Positions 1 to 13,559 of a stretch of DNA of 64,000 bases are shown piece by piece (position 1 is the first letter of the stretch; the number at the start of each line of letters is the position of its first letter). The position numbers and the translations under genes are program-made. Origin of the DNA: Chrysoperla carnea (taxonomy: Eukaryota > Arthropoda > Insecta > Neuroptera > Chrysopidae). The stretch spans positions 6,208,001 to 6,272,000 of the forward strand of contig NC_058339.1 of the NCBI RefSeq assembly GCF_905475395.1, in the 5' to 3' direction. Under the pieces are notes generated by a model that saw nothing but the letters and a program-made list of their open reading frames with translations, was not told where the DNA came from and did not search any database.

Positions 1-80
1 AACAAACAGACACACACACATAGCTGTTAAACTTATAACACCTCTTTTTTTAATTCGGTGGTTAAAAATATGAATCCTGT
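1..80 (+). repeat. 3' end of an R2-family dispersed repeat
   Basis: The segment with a CA-rich run followed by a 'tTAAACTTATAACACC' block and a 'ttcggtggttaaaaat' end matches the 3' ends of the R2 copies at 2.38-2.64, 20.11-20.43 and 46.93-47.23 kb. The copy is cut by the window edge. Confidence 0.6.
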
Positions 81-132
81 TCTTAAAATCTCTATTATTC
101 TTAAAATCTCTATTAATGAGGTATGCAATGAT

Positions 133-607
133 TGGATAATACAAGGGATTTCAATAAAACTTTATAAATACATTTTTTGATTAACAAAGTTTCCAAAAAT
201 CGCAAAAAATTCCTAGTTCATCGGGCTTTTTATTATTATTTTATCGTTCAAAGTTGGCTGGAAAAATGAAATATTTAGATAATCTTGCAGTTTATAATAA
301 TACCATAAAAATATAAGGTTGTCGATGATATAAAAACAAAATTTTAATTAGGACCTCATCGAAGATCAATCATTTGATAAACAGAGACGACTATAGCTAG
401 AGCATTGATGATTGAAGAGATATATCTATATTATCAAATTTATAAGCAGTGCTTGCACACAATATATGATATATTTTTGTAGTTGCGTGGTATTGTCAAG
501 CTAAAAATAACACATTATTGGACTACAAAGCATGTATTTGATTTATATGTATGTACCGTGCAATAAACCAAAACTTTCTTGCAATACTGTAGGTTTACAA
601 TCACCTT
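133..607 (+). repeat. R3 dispersed repeat, copy 1
   Basis: About 475 bp that recurs at 4.69-5.16 kb (plus), 40.18-40.74 kb (minus) and 49.96-50.70 kb (plus, interrupted), with a fragment at 38.58 kb. Landmarks are 'TCATCGGGCTTTTTATTATT', 'AGAGACGACTATAG', 'GTAGTTGCGTGGTATTGT' and the end 'TTTACAATCACCTT'. No long reading frame is present, so it is probably a non-autonomous mobile element of unassigned class. Confidence 0.75.
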
Positions 608-2375
608 AAAACCAAATATCGCGCATAGTTTGTTTTAAAGTTATTAAGGTGCCAAAAAACCGTCAGCAATTAGGTACCGGACAACAATGAAGCCGGGTTA
701 AATAACTTTTGAAACAGCCTGTGCATGTTGAATTAGTAAGGATACTCTTGTTGGGGTTGTTGCTACCCTCTTAGCAAGTCTAAAGCTATATATGTGCTTA
801 TATTATTTTCTCATATTACGTTTTTATTTCATCGAATAATCAAACAATATAAACTGAGTAATGACACACTGTTTTATAACATACCTATGTTGAATTGTTA
901 TCATCATTTATCTAATAAAAGCCATCGTTTTCGTTTTTATTATTATTTATTCTGTTTTTGTTAAAATATTACAAGAATATTTTTATCGTGTTTTTTTTTT
1001 TTGTATTTTCCTGTTTTTGAAAACTTCAAATATTTTGTAATGATACACACGCGTATGTGAATAATAGTTGTTATTATCATAATATTTTTCATATGTAAAT
1101 TATTTACGGTACATGTGTGTAACAAATTTATTCTTTTATTGTGATTGGTAGCTCCATCATGTACTTAAGTATATAAGCTAAGAATCGTCAGAATTAAAAT
1201 GTCACAAGGACGATCACAAAAAATCACGTTTTCATAGGATCGTCTTTATATCGTGAGCATTCTCATTAATACCCTTTATTCGCTGTAAAATTTGTAATAC
1301 TCCCTTCTTACGGAGATTTGAGTTGTTAAAAATCGTTTTAACATGTAAATCCTATATTGAAGTGTTTTCCAAGATATGCTTTATTATGTAATAAGGCTAA
1401 CTTTCTTAAGATTGATATAGAAATCTAATATTTATTAGTTAAAAGTATGACAAATATTTTCTTATAAAGTGATTTTCTCTACAAGTGATTTTCTCTAAAT
1501 CTTGAGGCATCAATATGTCAAGAACTTTGATATATATCAAAAAATTTTGCTCTCAATTTTCGTCTAATTTTCTCTAGTTCTAACAGAATTCATCCTCAAA
1601 ATTTGAATCTAAGCCTCAAATATTTTCATACACTCATTTATTTAGGATGGTCTGTAATACAGTATTTATACGCTAAGAAAGTATTTTGGCGCTTGACCTT
1701 TGCCAACTTATGGCATATAATGTAAGGAGAGTATTTTAAATTTTATTTAAATTTTCTAATTGACAAAGTGATCTAACATAGGTTTTGTTTTTCATTGGAG
1801 ACCAACGTGTTAAAATGTTACATCTGGCCTGTCTGCATCCACCGATTAATAATCTAATAATCTAATCAGGTTCTCCTATTCTAATACTAATACATTATGA
1901 ATTTTTAACGTTCTTTTTGATACAATCTATATGTATACTAGATATAATCGAAGCGTTAGACCGAATAAAATAGCCAAACAGCAAAAGTTCGGTCATCTAT
2001 TCAACGTCAGTTTTGTACGATCTAATATTATTCTATTTGATTTATTTCTGTTCACGTTTCACTAACATAACTATATGTACCATGGATATGCACTAGGTAC
2101 TGATAAATACTGTCTGTATATCTATCTGAACGTCTATATCTAATAAATAAATTAAATATCTTGATATTTCTTCATAGAAAATACTTTTACCAAGCAGGGA
2201 GTATTAACCACTAGGAGATAGATACATAAACGTATAAAATCATGTAAAGGAAATTTATATACAGAGTGTTCAGAAAGGTTCTCTAATAGGTAGTGGTGAA
2301 ATAAAGATCACTATATACAAGAGATCCTCGTCAAGCTGCAAAAGTCGTATTCCCAATGGTAGAATGTCAAGTAAG
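608..2375. other. Gene-free AT-rich stretch
   Basis: I see no coding region, RNA gene or structured repeat that I can support here. A block around 630-720 ('gttattaaggt', 'aaaaaccg') is similar to sequence beside the SINE at 44.44 kb, so part of it is probably old repeat. Confidence 0.5.
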
Positions 2376-2638
2376 ATACGAAACCCTAAGCTTTCACTTC
2401 CAACATATCTAAGAACACTTTAATTCTTTTAAATTACGTTTTTTCTTAAAGCCTTTTCCAAACTGAGCCGATATTGAACACCATCGCCAATTTTTTAGTT
2501 TTTTCAGGTACAGAACCCTAAATTACTTTTCAAACGAAACAAAAAAAATCAACATCGGTTCATACGTTTAGACAGACAGACACACCCATATAGCGGCCAA
2601 ACTTATGACAGCCCTTTTTTGGTTCGGGGATTAAAAAT
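2376..2638 (+). repeat. R2 dispersed repeat, copy
   Basis: Contains the R2 landmarks in order: 'gaaaccctaa', 'aaCATATCTAAGAACACT', 'CTTTTCCAAACTGAGCCGAT', 'ATCGCCAATTTTTTAG', 'acagaaccctaaa' and the closing 'ttcggggattaaaaa'. The doubled 'GGAACCCTAA'/'CTAAGAACACT' pair shows that the R2 unit itself contains an internal tandem duplication of about 120 bp. Confidence 0.65.
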
Positions 2639-4688
2639 GAATAATTCACTGTAAAATAGAAGCTAGGTGCGAAGCACCAAAGTAGACCACTCCAATCAGC
2701 GTGGAGGAAAGAAAATGATCTGCCAGAAGAGAAGAAGTGGATTCCAAAAAAAAAGCAGCATGTAAATGATTTATTTGCCCAAAGCTTTATGTTTCCAATG
2801 AAATTCATACCGTAAAATAACACACATCAAATTATTTAGCAAACTATTATTTATTATGTGTAGGTATATGCCAAGAGCAAATACTTTAACTAAATAAATG
2901 ACTAATAAAAATAAAAGTTAATAATTATATTAGAAAGAATTTAATGATGAGAATTTAATATGAATATAAAAATATCAGATAATTAAAAACATAAAAGTGT
3001 TTTTTATTACTCTCAAAACATAATAAAAAACCATTTTAAAATATTATATATTTTATTCTACGATACTTTACCATTATTGTAATATTCTAACAATGCTTTC
3101 TTTCTACATCGACAATAATATAGTACAAGAGCGAAAAATATATCAAATGAAATCAATCACTAGATCGATACATACATATTCATTATGGCGAAAACGATAT
3201 GAACACAATTACAAAATATATAATTTTAAAAATCAAAAGCACGACTGCTTTTAATTAAATCAAAAAAGAAAAAAACAAGTCCAGTAGGAGAAAAATTTTG
3301 AGATCGTTTTAGCCCATTAGCACTCCCGTCAACCGTTCGGTAATTATTATTCCCGTGATGATAGATTTGCTCGCGTTTTCTGCTAGCTAGCGTCAAATAT
3401 TTCGTGCGTTAAATATTATTTAATTTACTGCGAATTTTAGAAAGTGAATAATTTTAAAACACGACTCAAAATTACTCATAATCATACTCATTAATCATAC
3501 TGTAAATATTTATTGAATTAATTCTTTGTATATTAAAAATGTCGCTTTAAAATGACAAAATAAACATACTTATAGGTACCAGTAAGAATGCTTTCAATAA
3601 AAATGATAATATAAATAAATCATAATAAAAGTTACTTATAAACAACGACATCTGCATTAATTAAACTTACATTATTACAATTATTAATTTATATCTAAGT
3701 AAAATTACCTGCTATCACTAAAATTATTAGACAAATATATATTTTGACATTACAATATATTTAACGAGTCGAAAATCATCCGTAAGCTAACGAAAGAACA
3801 CGCCCAAAAATTTTCCGAAAGTAATATTTTTGTGGTTTACAGAAATATCTAAATTTAAAATACCGTTGCTTCTTTAACTATAAAATTATACTAAACGAAC
3901 GGTTACTATTTTATTATAATAATCCGTATATAACAGACGTATTATATGTTTAATCAAAGGAAAAAAGAAAAAACAATATCTTCTACAGGTCTTCGTAATA
4001 TTAATAATTCTATTAATCATCCAAGATTTTTTTTACAAGTTTATTACTTACATTTTCTTTTTACTTGTACAGAAATCTTTATTGAAAAATATATAATATA
4101 ACAAGTAAAATATATTTGATAAAGGCGAGTTCAATAAAGCCATATTTTTCTATCCTCACTTACTAGCTAGAACATGTTTAACATACATTTTTCTTAACTT
4201 TCAGCCTTAACTTTCTACATCGCCAAGGATTATCGGAATCAAATACTGGCTGACCAGTTTTTTACACTTGTTATGATAATTATCTGAAATTGTTATGATA
4301 AGTACAATCGTCATTAAAATTGGGGGGTCCTCTAAGATTAAAAAGTTTTCCTACGAATGCCTTGACTATAATGACGATTTAATTATGCAAAGTAGTTAAC
4401 TAACATGAAAACAGCATTTCCTTAATTCTTAATCATTGCAATGGTAGTTATCGTCTTCCTTTATTATATAAATTGGTCAAAAATGAATGTTTGGGAAATT
4501 TTATGACAACCTTTATTGTAAACAAAAACTATATCTATACTTCTATAGTAATCTCAAAAGGCAAACAATTATTTTTAACTTATAAAAATTGCATAAAATC
4601 TAAAGCTTAAAACTGAGCACTTTGTATTATTATTTTTATTATGTACATATATATTATTTTTAACAAGTTGAATTGTCAACCATACAAA
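2639..4688. other. Gene-free stretch with one R5 repeat copy
   Basis: No gene is supportable. A short block at about 3300-3410 ('CCATTAGCACTCCCGTCAA', 'CCGTTCGGTAAT', 'GATAGATTTGCTCGCG') recurs in diverged form at 29.03-29.12 and 40.06-40.10 kb and defines repeat family R5. Confidence 0.5.
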
Positions 4689-5162
4689 GCTAGGTCATCG
4701 GGCTTTTTATTATTATTTTATCGTTCAAGGTTGGCTGAAAAAATGATGAATCATATCGTTTATCCTTTTTAATTGGATATTTCTATATCAAAAAATCTGA
4801 AAAGTGTGATCTAAAATATATAGACAATCTTGTAGTTTATAATAATTCCATAAAAATATAAAGTTGTCGATGATATAAAAAAAAAAAATTGTAATTTAAT
4901 TATGAGTTCATCGAAGATATATCATTTGATGAACAGAGACGACTATAGTAAGAGTATTGATGATTGAAGAGAGATATCTATTTTATCAAATTTATAAGCA
5001 GCACTTGCACACAATATATTATATATTGCTGTAGTTGCGTGGTATTGTAAAGCTAAAAATAACACATTATTTTATTACAAAGTATGTATTTGGTTTATAT
5101 GTATGTACCGTGCAATCAACCAAAACTTTTTTACAATACTATAGGGAAATAAACACCTTAAT
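4689..5162 (+). repeat. R3 dispersed repeat, copy 2
   Basis: Same landmark series as the copy at 133-607. It starts at the 'TCATCGGGCTTTTTATTATT' block and so lacks about 80 bp of the 5' part. The copies differ at many positions, so the insertion is not recent. Confidence 0.75.
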
Positions 5163-6022
5163 TTAAAAACAAATTACAATAATCGTTTAGAACGTTAGAA
5201 AAATTCAATTATCTTTGCAATTAATTTCTCGAAATCATTGATCATAGAAGCCATTAGAATAATCAAATAGAGGACGGATAGCATTGGACATTTAAGTGAA
5301 CCCATAAATAAAGTGAAGCGCTAAAAATACATTAAAATTAAATTAAAACAAAAATGTGCATATTATATATATATATTAAAATGTACAGTATTTTTTTTTA
5401 AACGTATAATATGGTAATGGTTATGGTAATTATAAATATAAAAATAGAATAAAGAGAAATCCCTCTACTTCAAATATTATTTGCTTTGTTGAATATAAAA
5501 TGCAATCTTTGTGTCCTATTTAATGCAATTTTTTATTCTATGCATTTTTAATGCATATCAACAAATTTACAGGATGCTATCTACTACAAGATGTATCATT
5601 TTGATCTATTTCCTGCACTATTTTGCCTCAATCTTAACTCGGCGTTATTTAATTCGCGTATCTAATACCTACCGGTTTTGAGAAACCTTATAACTTAGCT
5701 AAACCTAAACAAAATAATTAGCCGCTCATAGTAGCTGCAGGTGCTGATCTTTTTGAAGCGTATATAATAAGCTATTCAATTTAGTGTCCCTGTGGCTGCA
5801 GTGGCATTAAAACGTCTCCCGTATATGATTTGTCGGCCACAATGGATTTAATTTCTTTAATTTTTGATGATTATTTGCTAATTTTATCGATTCATATAAA
5901 AATAAACCCCTATTTCTTCAGGTAATCGAATCACGCGTGAATGTAGGTGAAGGTTTGTGCGAAATTAAATTCAATAAATTGTGGAAACGCACATAAGTTA
6001 TGCATTATATTACATCTTCCTA
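5163..6022. other. Gene-free stretch
   Basis: AT-rich sequence without a supportable gene or structured element. Confidence 0.45.
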
Positions 6023-6030
6023 TTTACTAT

Positions 6031-6337
6031 CATATATGTAATACTAAAGGTATATGGGCAGTTCCTATAAGTGGAAGGCGTTCGGACTAAGTGAAACAGA
6101 TAGTGTATCGTTCTCTCACTCTTCCGATCGCATTTATCAGCTCTGCGCATTTTTCGTGCGCACTATTTAAAATTTTTAAATGGTAACCATGGTTACCATA
6201 TTTTAGAGAATTCTCAAGCATGCGCAGTATAGATAAAATGTCTCGAACGAGAGAGAAAACAAATATTGTCGGCACCGTAAAGTTTGGACATTCTTTCCCG
6301 TACCAACTGCCCATATACCTTTAGTATTACATATATG
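6031..6337. mobile_element. Intact MITE, 33-bp perfect inverted ends, 8-bp TSD
   Basis: Positions 6031-6063 and 6305-6337 are perfect inverted repeats of 33 bp (the element starts CATATATG and ends CATATATG). The element is flanked by the direct repeat TTTACTAT at 6023-6030 and 6338-6345, an 8-bp target-site duplication. Inside is the 18-bp perfect palindrome TGGTAACCATGGTTACCA (6181-6198). An 8-bp duplication is typical of the hAT and P superfamilies. Inverted ends of ~31 bp beginning CA resemble P-type elements more than hAT, but that is inference. There is no transposase; a 75-codon minus-strand frame inside follows from the element sequence and is not a gene. Confidence 0.9.
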
Positions 6338-7074
6338 TTTACTATGTATTTATTTGCGCTCCCACCATATTTATCTAGAATTATGAAAAGGTATTTGAAT
6401 AATATTGAGGTATTATTTATTACTATCCAAGTATTGTAAATAGGTATTTCACAATGGCTTCAGCCAGGCTGAAGATCTTTCCAAGAGATAGTAGTAAAAT
6501 TTGAGTTTAGCGGGCAGACTTGCGAGTGTGTTAAACAGACTTATGTCACTTATGGACTGTTATTGGTTTTTTTTTCACATGAAACAATTTTCCAATTTAA
6601 TGTGTACCTTTATCCTATATTATTGTGGAAATAAAGTCATTTGCCTATGGCCATTGAGCCATCCTGTATAATAGGTGTATGTAATATTTTTATGGTATGG
6701 CATATTTACGGATGTGGAATTAATGCCAAAATTTTACATTAGTGTTTTTGAATTACGTTTAGATATAGAGGATGAGTTTTTTATTAAACGAAATTGAATT
6801 TCAAAAAAATTAGAATTACCGAATTTGGTGTAAGCTCTGATACATAAAGTTAAGTTTATAAACTGTGAAAGTTCAACATAATTCATTCTAGTCGCATATT
6901 GTAGCAAATTTAGTCTACTTGAGAAACGTCCTGAAAAGGTACTATCAAAAACTAGAGCTAGAAAGAAAGTTTTACGATATTTTCGATTTTTATTACACTT
7001 GAATTATACGTTAGGCCAACATCATAAACAAGTCTGCAAAAAATCAGAACTACTGGATTTGAATTAAAATTGAA

Positions 7075-7500
7075 TTAAAAAATGAAATTGAATTTTTACA
7101 AAATGGAAATCTTTCTATTCGCCCCGTGCGTGAGTTTCGTTTCCATGGTTACGATACACTACTTTAATTATAGAATTGTATGGATTGCATTTAAGACTTA
7201 CATTGAAAATTTAATATTATTGTCTCACAAATTTAAATAAATAATTATGATAATTTACATTTGAAAAATAATATTTGTGCAATTTGATTTCTTATTTTCA
7301 CATTTTTTATGCATTAAGTTTAATTAATTCGTGTTTTACAATAATTTTAATTTGACATTCTATAACATTAACATGTAAAGAACTGCAAATTAGTCATAAC
7401 AGCCTCCTTTAACGCCAAAATTTTTCACTGGAAGCGCTGGCCTCGATTTTATTGTCCCTACCATGACTACGCACACAACGAATAGTCACTTTAATGTGTG
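7075..7500 (-). repeat. R6 dispersed repeat (inverted relative to 48 kb copy)
   Basis: This ~425-bp segment is the reverse complement of 47.99-48.42 kb, with about 85-90% identity by eye. Shared landmarks are 'GTAGTCATGGTAGGGACAAT', 'GAGGCTGTTATGACTAATT' and 'GTGTATCGATACCATGGAAA' (in the 48 kb orientation). Confidence 0.75.
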
Positions 7501-7818
7501 AGGCAGTACCTTTTTCAAGTTGAAACAGATATTTATCGCAATTGTGGTAAAAGTAAATCCCAATAGTAAAATATATATATTTCAATTCGTCTTTTTATTC
7601 TATATTCAAATATTGTATCCGATTATCACTTTACTCTTAGTCTGTTGTTTAGTTTCAATAAAGTTTAAAATTTTAGAAATTGAAAACAAAAGTAGAACTA
7701 AATAATTTATTAATAGCTCTGTTAAAATAAAATATATCATTTTAAGTTATTTATCAATAAACCTTAGAAATGTTATATAATTTTATTCAATAGAGTATTT
7801 ACAAATTGATATTGTTAC

Positions 7819-7836
7819 AGAGAGAGAGAGAGAGAG
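7819..7836. repeat. (AG)n microsatellite
   Basis: Uninterrupted run of AG dinucleotides. Confidence 0.9.
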
Positions 7837-7839
7837 AAA

Positions 7840-10160
7840 GAGACAAAGAATCTACTAACTCAAATACAATTATTGTTTTCATTTCATTTTCCTACCTGTT
7901 TAGTGTATATTATTATCCTACTTCACTTTCTTTACTTTATACAAGCCCATATCTTTCCCATCCTCTAAAATTTTATCTAAAAGTAGAAAGGAAAAGCAAG
8001 TATGTTATATATACACGGTGAATCATTTTCATCGATAAAAAGATAAAGCTAGAAGTTAAAAAAAAGTTCACTTAGTTTACCATAAGAGATAGGATAGCAC
8101 TTCTTCATGAATCAGAGTAATAGTACAGTGGCTCAACACAGCTCGCATCGTATTCGTTCTACCATTTTCCCCTTCATGATTCATTTATGGCTTTTAATTT
8201 AAGTTTGAATTTGAAAATTATTTTAAATGTCAAAATCAGGTGATAAAAATACTCGAATATCATTGACCCATAAGAATCATGCGCACTAGCCAAGTACTAA
8301 TCACCTAAATGAAGCTGATTGGTCGACGACACTCACATTAAAGTTAGACAGATATTTAGAACTGTATAAATTGTAGGTACATGAAAATATCAATGTGCAT
8401 TTCGCCACCAAATTAGCAATGATTTAATTCATACTGATGATGACTAATTGGTAGTCGAAATACGTCTTTATATAATACAAAAAATTGATCTAGGAAATTG
8501 GGACAAAAATCGAAATTTACTTGAAGGTTAGGTTCAATACTCATCTCCAAGGTCTCCATTTAAATCATCCAACCAAATTTTTAATTTTTTACAGAATGAG
8601 GGATTTTAAATTTTTCGATAATCCTGGATTGATTGAAATTCTTCCGAAAACCTTTCAAATTTTCATATAAACCGTTTTATTAATACAACCAATATACAGA
8701 GATGGTAAGGTTTGTATTGAAGTGATTTGCAATTCAATTTGACATGACGGAAATAGATGTATATGTTTTGTGAAAGGTGATTCCGTTTTGATACAGAGAA
8801 ATTGGGGGAGAAATTGAGTCAAACTATTTTGCAATATAATGTGTGTGTTTGAAAAGAGAAGTTTGTAAAATTTTTCATCTGTATCACAGCATGCATGTAT
8901 TTCTTTGTTATGTTATATACGGGTGATTTTTTATTTCAAACTTAAATATTAATTAAAGTTATATCAACTCGTCTTTTGAAAAATGCAGGAAAATGTATGT
9001 AAATATGAAAGAAAAACGACTTTCAATTCGGTAATTCAGCAAAATTTTTATTTTTTTTTTGAACAACAAATTTTCTATCTATAATATATTGAATAGAGTA
9101 TTGTCTAATACTTTTTGAGTATATGTCCCTATACTATACCAGCATAGTAATAAACGCCATGCATTTCTTACCCATGAAAAGCTACATATAGCTGAGTATA
9201 ATGGTACTATATATTCCGGTGCTCCTTTTAATCCAATGTGCTCATAGCATACAATGAAGATTTTTTGCAAATAATCAACGTCAGAGGATATTTGATCAGT
9301 TTTTAACTTTAATATTAGCATTTTTCATCATTTCGTAATTTGACACGAAAATTCGGATCTCTTTCTTGGAATATTAAAACTACAAAGAATAACCTGAATT
9401 ATATTAATAATTTGGTACTTACCACAAAAATCAAGTACAAGAAAGAACGAAATATTCAAACGATGAACGAAGCAAATGATGTTTCAAAATTAATGTTTTC
9501 ATATCGAAAATCTGAAATAAAAAAGTTAGTATTATAAGTAATAGAAATGTAAAGAAACTAGTATTTTTGAAGTTTATGAGGAGAAATTTTTTTACCAAAA
9601 ATACTATTACATAAAATTTTGTTTACCTTTTCAACAAGGCTTATTGGCATAGAAAATGAAACTTCTAATGGGAATTTTTGTTTTTTTTTTTTTTGCACTT
9701 AATATGTTTTATACTTTTCGGTGTCCTATTCGAAGCTTTATTTTTAAATTAGTTTCAACCTATATTAATGTAACAAGTTATTACATAATTAAAAAGTCAT
9801 TATTGTATGTCCTAGTTATTTTATATAAGAATTCATTTTAAAATAAATTGAAATATTAATAAATATTTAAAAATGTACCAACAAAAATTAATATTTGAAA
9901 ATAATAAAGTTATGTTGAATGGAGTAAAACATAAAAAAAACAGAAATACTAAATAGTTATGAAATAAATAAAAAAGTTTTCTATCGAAAAAAAAAACTAT
10001 TACCCACTTATGGTAGAAAGAAACAATAATTTATAACTATGATTATTACAGTAGCTATGGAAGTTATAGAACAAAAGATCATGCACTGCCTGGAAGTGTA
10101 TTCATATATGGATTTGTACAGTAATAACTCGTTTTGGAAATAACCAACGAACAAATAACT
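7840..10160. other. Gene-free stretch
   Basis: No gene can be supported. The interval 9080-9540 has moderately long open frames on both strands, but no recognisable domain, splice pattern or paralog in the window, so I leave it unannotated. Confidence 0.45.
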
Positions 10161-10162
10161 TA

Positions 10163-10678
10163 GGCAAAAGTTGAAGAGTTTGATGGGGGTATCATGTTCA
10201 GATAACAGATTAGACCTAGAAGTCTAATCTAGACCTAGAAGAAATCAAAAAAATAGAATAACACTTACACAAATTAGAAGGTTGATCCTCATGAACAAAT
10301 TACCATTTTTTATATAAGACATTTTTTTCGAAAATCGTTAGTTTTCACAGTATCTACAGAAAAATGTTTTTGCCAAAAATTGTTAAAGGTCAATTAAGAA
10401 TATTCGCCTGGACTTTGACCTGAAATTCTAGTTTCAAGGTTATTTGACCTTGATCTTCAAATAATCTTGAAAATTAACACAGACGAATGACATTCATTGT
10501 GCTTGACAAATTTTGTCTAAAAATGTCTTCTAAAGCTAGCGTGTTTTCTTTAATAAATACAATAATGACATATTTTAAGTAGTTATTATATCTCTTACAA
10601 TTTAGAATCTAAATTTACAATTAAAGCAAACTAGGTCTAGAACATGATGTCTCTCATCAAACTCTACAACTTTTGTTA
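10163..10678. mobile_element. MITE-like element with imperfect inverted ends
   Basis: The left end ('AAAAGTTGAAGAGTTTGATG', then 'ATCATGTTCAGA' and 'AGACCTAG') is matched in inverted orientation by the right end ('CTAGGTCTAGAACATGAT', then 'CATCAAACTCTACAACTTTT'). Similar half-copies occur near 18.37 kb and 51.68 kb. There is no coding capacity. Confidence 0.6.
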
Positions 10679-11269
10679 AAGTTATTAATTGTATCGAGCG
10701 TTAAATTGTGGTCTATTAAACTTCTTTGTTCCCTGCAACGCAACGTTTTATCTGTGACGTATTGAACTGTGCAGACAAAACATAGTGTGTGAACCTGCCT
10801 TTACTCATAAAATAAAACTCAACTTAAAAATAAAATTCGAAAAATAAGTGATAAATAATTTATAATCAGTATTCAAAGTACACTCTTAAGTATAATATAA
10901 TATGGTGCAGATTGAAAATTGCTGTAGTATTTAATGACCACATTGTGAAATAATTCTTTCGAACAAGACACACAATTTTCTAAATAGAAAACATTGAATA
11001 CGCGCCCCCGTTTACTACTATTATATGATTTACTATACTGTAGTAAATAAGTTCTAATGACTATATAGTAGCGTAAAAACGAGGTAGATACCTCAACTCC
11101 AATGGCCTCTTAGTTGCACCATCATCATTGCATGAATGGTAAGTACATTAACTATCTGACAGAAAATTGTTGTAATGGCCTTGAAAATAGAAATTAAAAA
11201 TTTTCGAAGTGAAAACATCTATAGTCGATTTTGACGATTTTTGGCAGGGTGAAATTAATATCTTTTTAA

Positions 11270-11480
11270 TTTACTTAAATTAAAATTCAAACTCAGTGAG
11301 AGAAATTAAAATTTCTAAAACGGATATTACAATTTTAAAACGGACGTGACGTCATAGTATGTGGCTTGTCAGACTTGTTGACATACTGTATGGTATTAAT
11401 TACTTACATTTTGTATGGTATTAGCATGGATATATACTATAATTACTGGATATATACTATAATTGGAATTAATAATTTAC
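11270..11480 (+). repeat. R7 dispersed repeat
   Basis: The stretch with 'GACGTGACGTCATAGTATGT', 'GACTTGTTGACATACTGTAT' and 'GGTATTAATTACTTACATTT' is repeated in inverted orientation at 31.92-32.23 kb. The similar short peptides predicted from both copies are explained by this repeat. Confidence 0.7.
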
Positions 11481-12136
11481 TTAATCAGATGATTGTGGAT
11501 CAGGCCTATCAAACTCTTATCCACCACAGTTTATTTCTTTCTATACATAATTTCTCTTCATTTTATCGTGCTTCATTTGAAACCAACTAACAACATTCAG
11601 GAGATGAAGTATAGTTTAGTCGGTATATAATATTATGAGGATAGATATGTGTGTATTATATGAATGGATAGTACTTTTCTAGTACTTTAATAGGAGGCCG
11701 CTTTACTAACTCTCCACTACCGGAAACTGTATGAGTCTGCTTAAAGCGATGAGAGATGTTGAATATATATGGTAAAACCGCACATTCGATGGACATACAA
11801 TTGATGTAGTGCTTGTACAGTTCAATATTTTATTGAAAAGTACTGATGATATTTTAGGAAGAAGTGGAAAATTTAAAAAGAATAAAGGAAGTTAACAAAG
11901 AATGATAATTACCAATACTTTTTAAAACTATTTTTAAAGCTAACAAACAGTTCGTTACTTTCCTTTCAAAATTATGAAGTTATCAGTAATTGGTTTGAAA
12001 AGTGATGTAAAATATAATGAATGATAAAACACACTACTACTGGTACCAGAAACTTCACTTTTGGTGATGATATTATCTCTAAGCTGTATGCTATTCTGCG
12101 ATTCTTTGTACCTAAATTGATTAACTGTTTATTAAA

Positions 12137-12785
12137 CACATAAGTGATAGCTAGCGAAAAATTGACATCACAACTGAAAAGAATGGCCCAAAGTTAGTGG
12201 GTTTCAAAAAAAATTCCAATAAGATCGGATTAAATTTGCCTGTGTTATCAAAAAAATCAAATTTTTTAACTTGATGACGTCATCAAAATCCAAAAAAATT
12301 AATTTTGCTCTATCACATCCAAATTTTATCCAATTTTGGCAAACCAAGTATGTAATCCTACTGAATTTAGGTCATACTTTTCAAATCTGTGATCAAAATT
12401 AACCTAGCTCTAATAGGTTTAAAGAATGTGGAGTACTGGTCCCAGAATTAAGCACATAAGTGATAGTTAGCGAAAGACTGACATCATAGCTGAAAAGAAT
12501 GACCCATAATTACTTGGTTTCAAGAAAAATTCCAATAAGATCGGATTAAATTTGCCTGTGTTATCAAAAAAATCAAATTTTTTAACTTAATGACGTCATC
12601 AAAATCCAAAAAAATTAATTTAGCTCTATCACATCTAAATTTTATCCAATTGTGATAAACCAAGTATGTAATCCTACTAAATTTGGGTCAAACTTTTCAA
12701 ATTTGTGATCAAAATTAACAGCTAGCTCTAATAGGATTGAAGAATTTGGATTTATGGTCCTGGAATTAAGCACATAACGGATTGC
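12137..12785 (+). repeat. Tandem repeat, ~316-bp unit, two copies plus a partial third
   Basis: Units begin 'CACATAA' at about 12137, 12453 and 12771 (periods 316 and 318 bp). Each full unit contains 'GATCGGATTAAATTTGCC', 'TTGATGACGTCATCAAAATC' (TTAATG in unit 2) and 'ACCAAGTATGTAATCCTACT'. Units 1 and 2 are close to 90% identical by eye. The third unit stops after ~20 bp. Confidence 0.85.
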
Positions 12786-13559
12786 TAGCTTTTTTTAAGT
12801 TTGAAAGTATCAACTTTGTATAGTCGAGTTTTTCCCATGTAAATGGCTGTAACTGAAAAGAACCGTAAACCATATTAGTTATTACAACCTGATCTTAAAA
12901 ACCATTTTAAACTAACAGATTTACTGCCTTATAAATATCCCCGTTGATCAGTTGGCCAGCCAATATATGCTTTAATGAGAATGAAGAATAATATAAGCTC
13001 TATAATACAATATTACGATGATGAAAGAACCAAATTATAACACCCTGCTGTTACTATTATTACTTGTAGAACTAGTAATAGTAATCGTCGTTAAAATATT
13101 ATGACGGTACCTCTAGTATGATGAGATGATGAAGCTGACTGGGTTGGTTGGTATGGTAGGTATTGGTGGTACTAGGTATACTACACAAGTACTTGAGATG
13201 GTAATAGTCCCAATGTATAATGGCCTAATTATATGAACATTATTATAAATGAATTGTGTGTTAAATATTTTTGGTACAATTTTGTGTTACTTTATAACCA
13301 TTGAACTAAACGTATATTAAGGTAGAATAGGTATGCTGTAATAGCTGGTATGTATACTTTATTATGTACCTACATTTTACCTATTTAAGTAGTATTTATT
13401 ATTTATTGAATGGAGTTTATTATGTCAAACTATTTATTTATAAACATTAGACTCCATTAAATTTAATGAAATTTCATATGATTAACTGAAGGTGTGGAAA
13501 CAGCTATGCCACCTATGTTATATGGTAAGTTTTAGGTTTTTAACTGTAGAATAAAAATT

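Noticed and set aside
6087..6314. 75-codon minus-strand frame
   Set aside because: It lies entirely within the 307-bp MITE and reads through both inverted ends, so it is a by-product of the element.
9079..9537. Opposed open frames on both strands
   Set aside because: Moderately long, but no domain, no splice signals in register, and composition like the surroundings.
11366..11590. Open frame whose peptide resembles one at 31922-32158 on the other strand
   Set aside because: The similarity is explained by the R7 DNA repeat that covers both. The frames end differently outside the repeat and show no domain.
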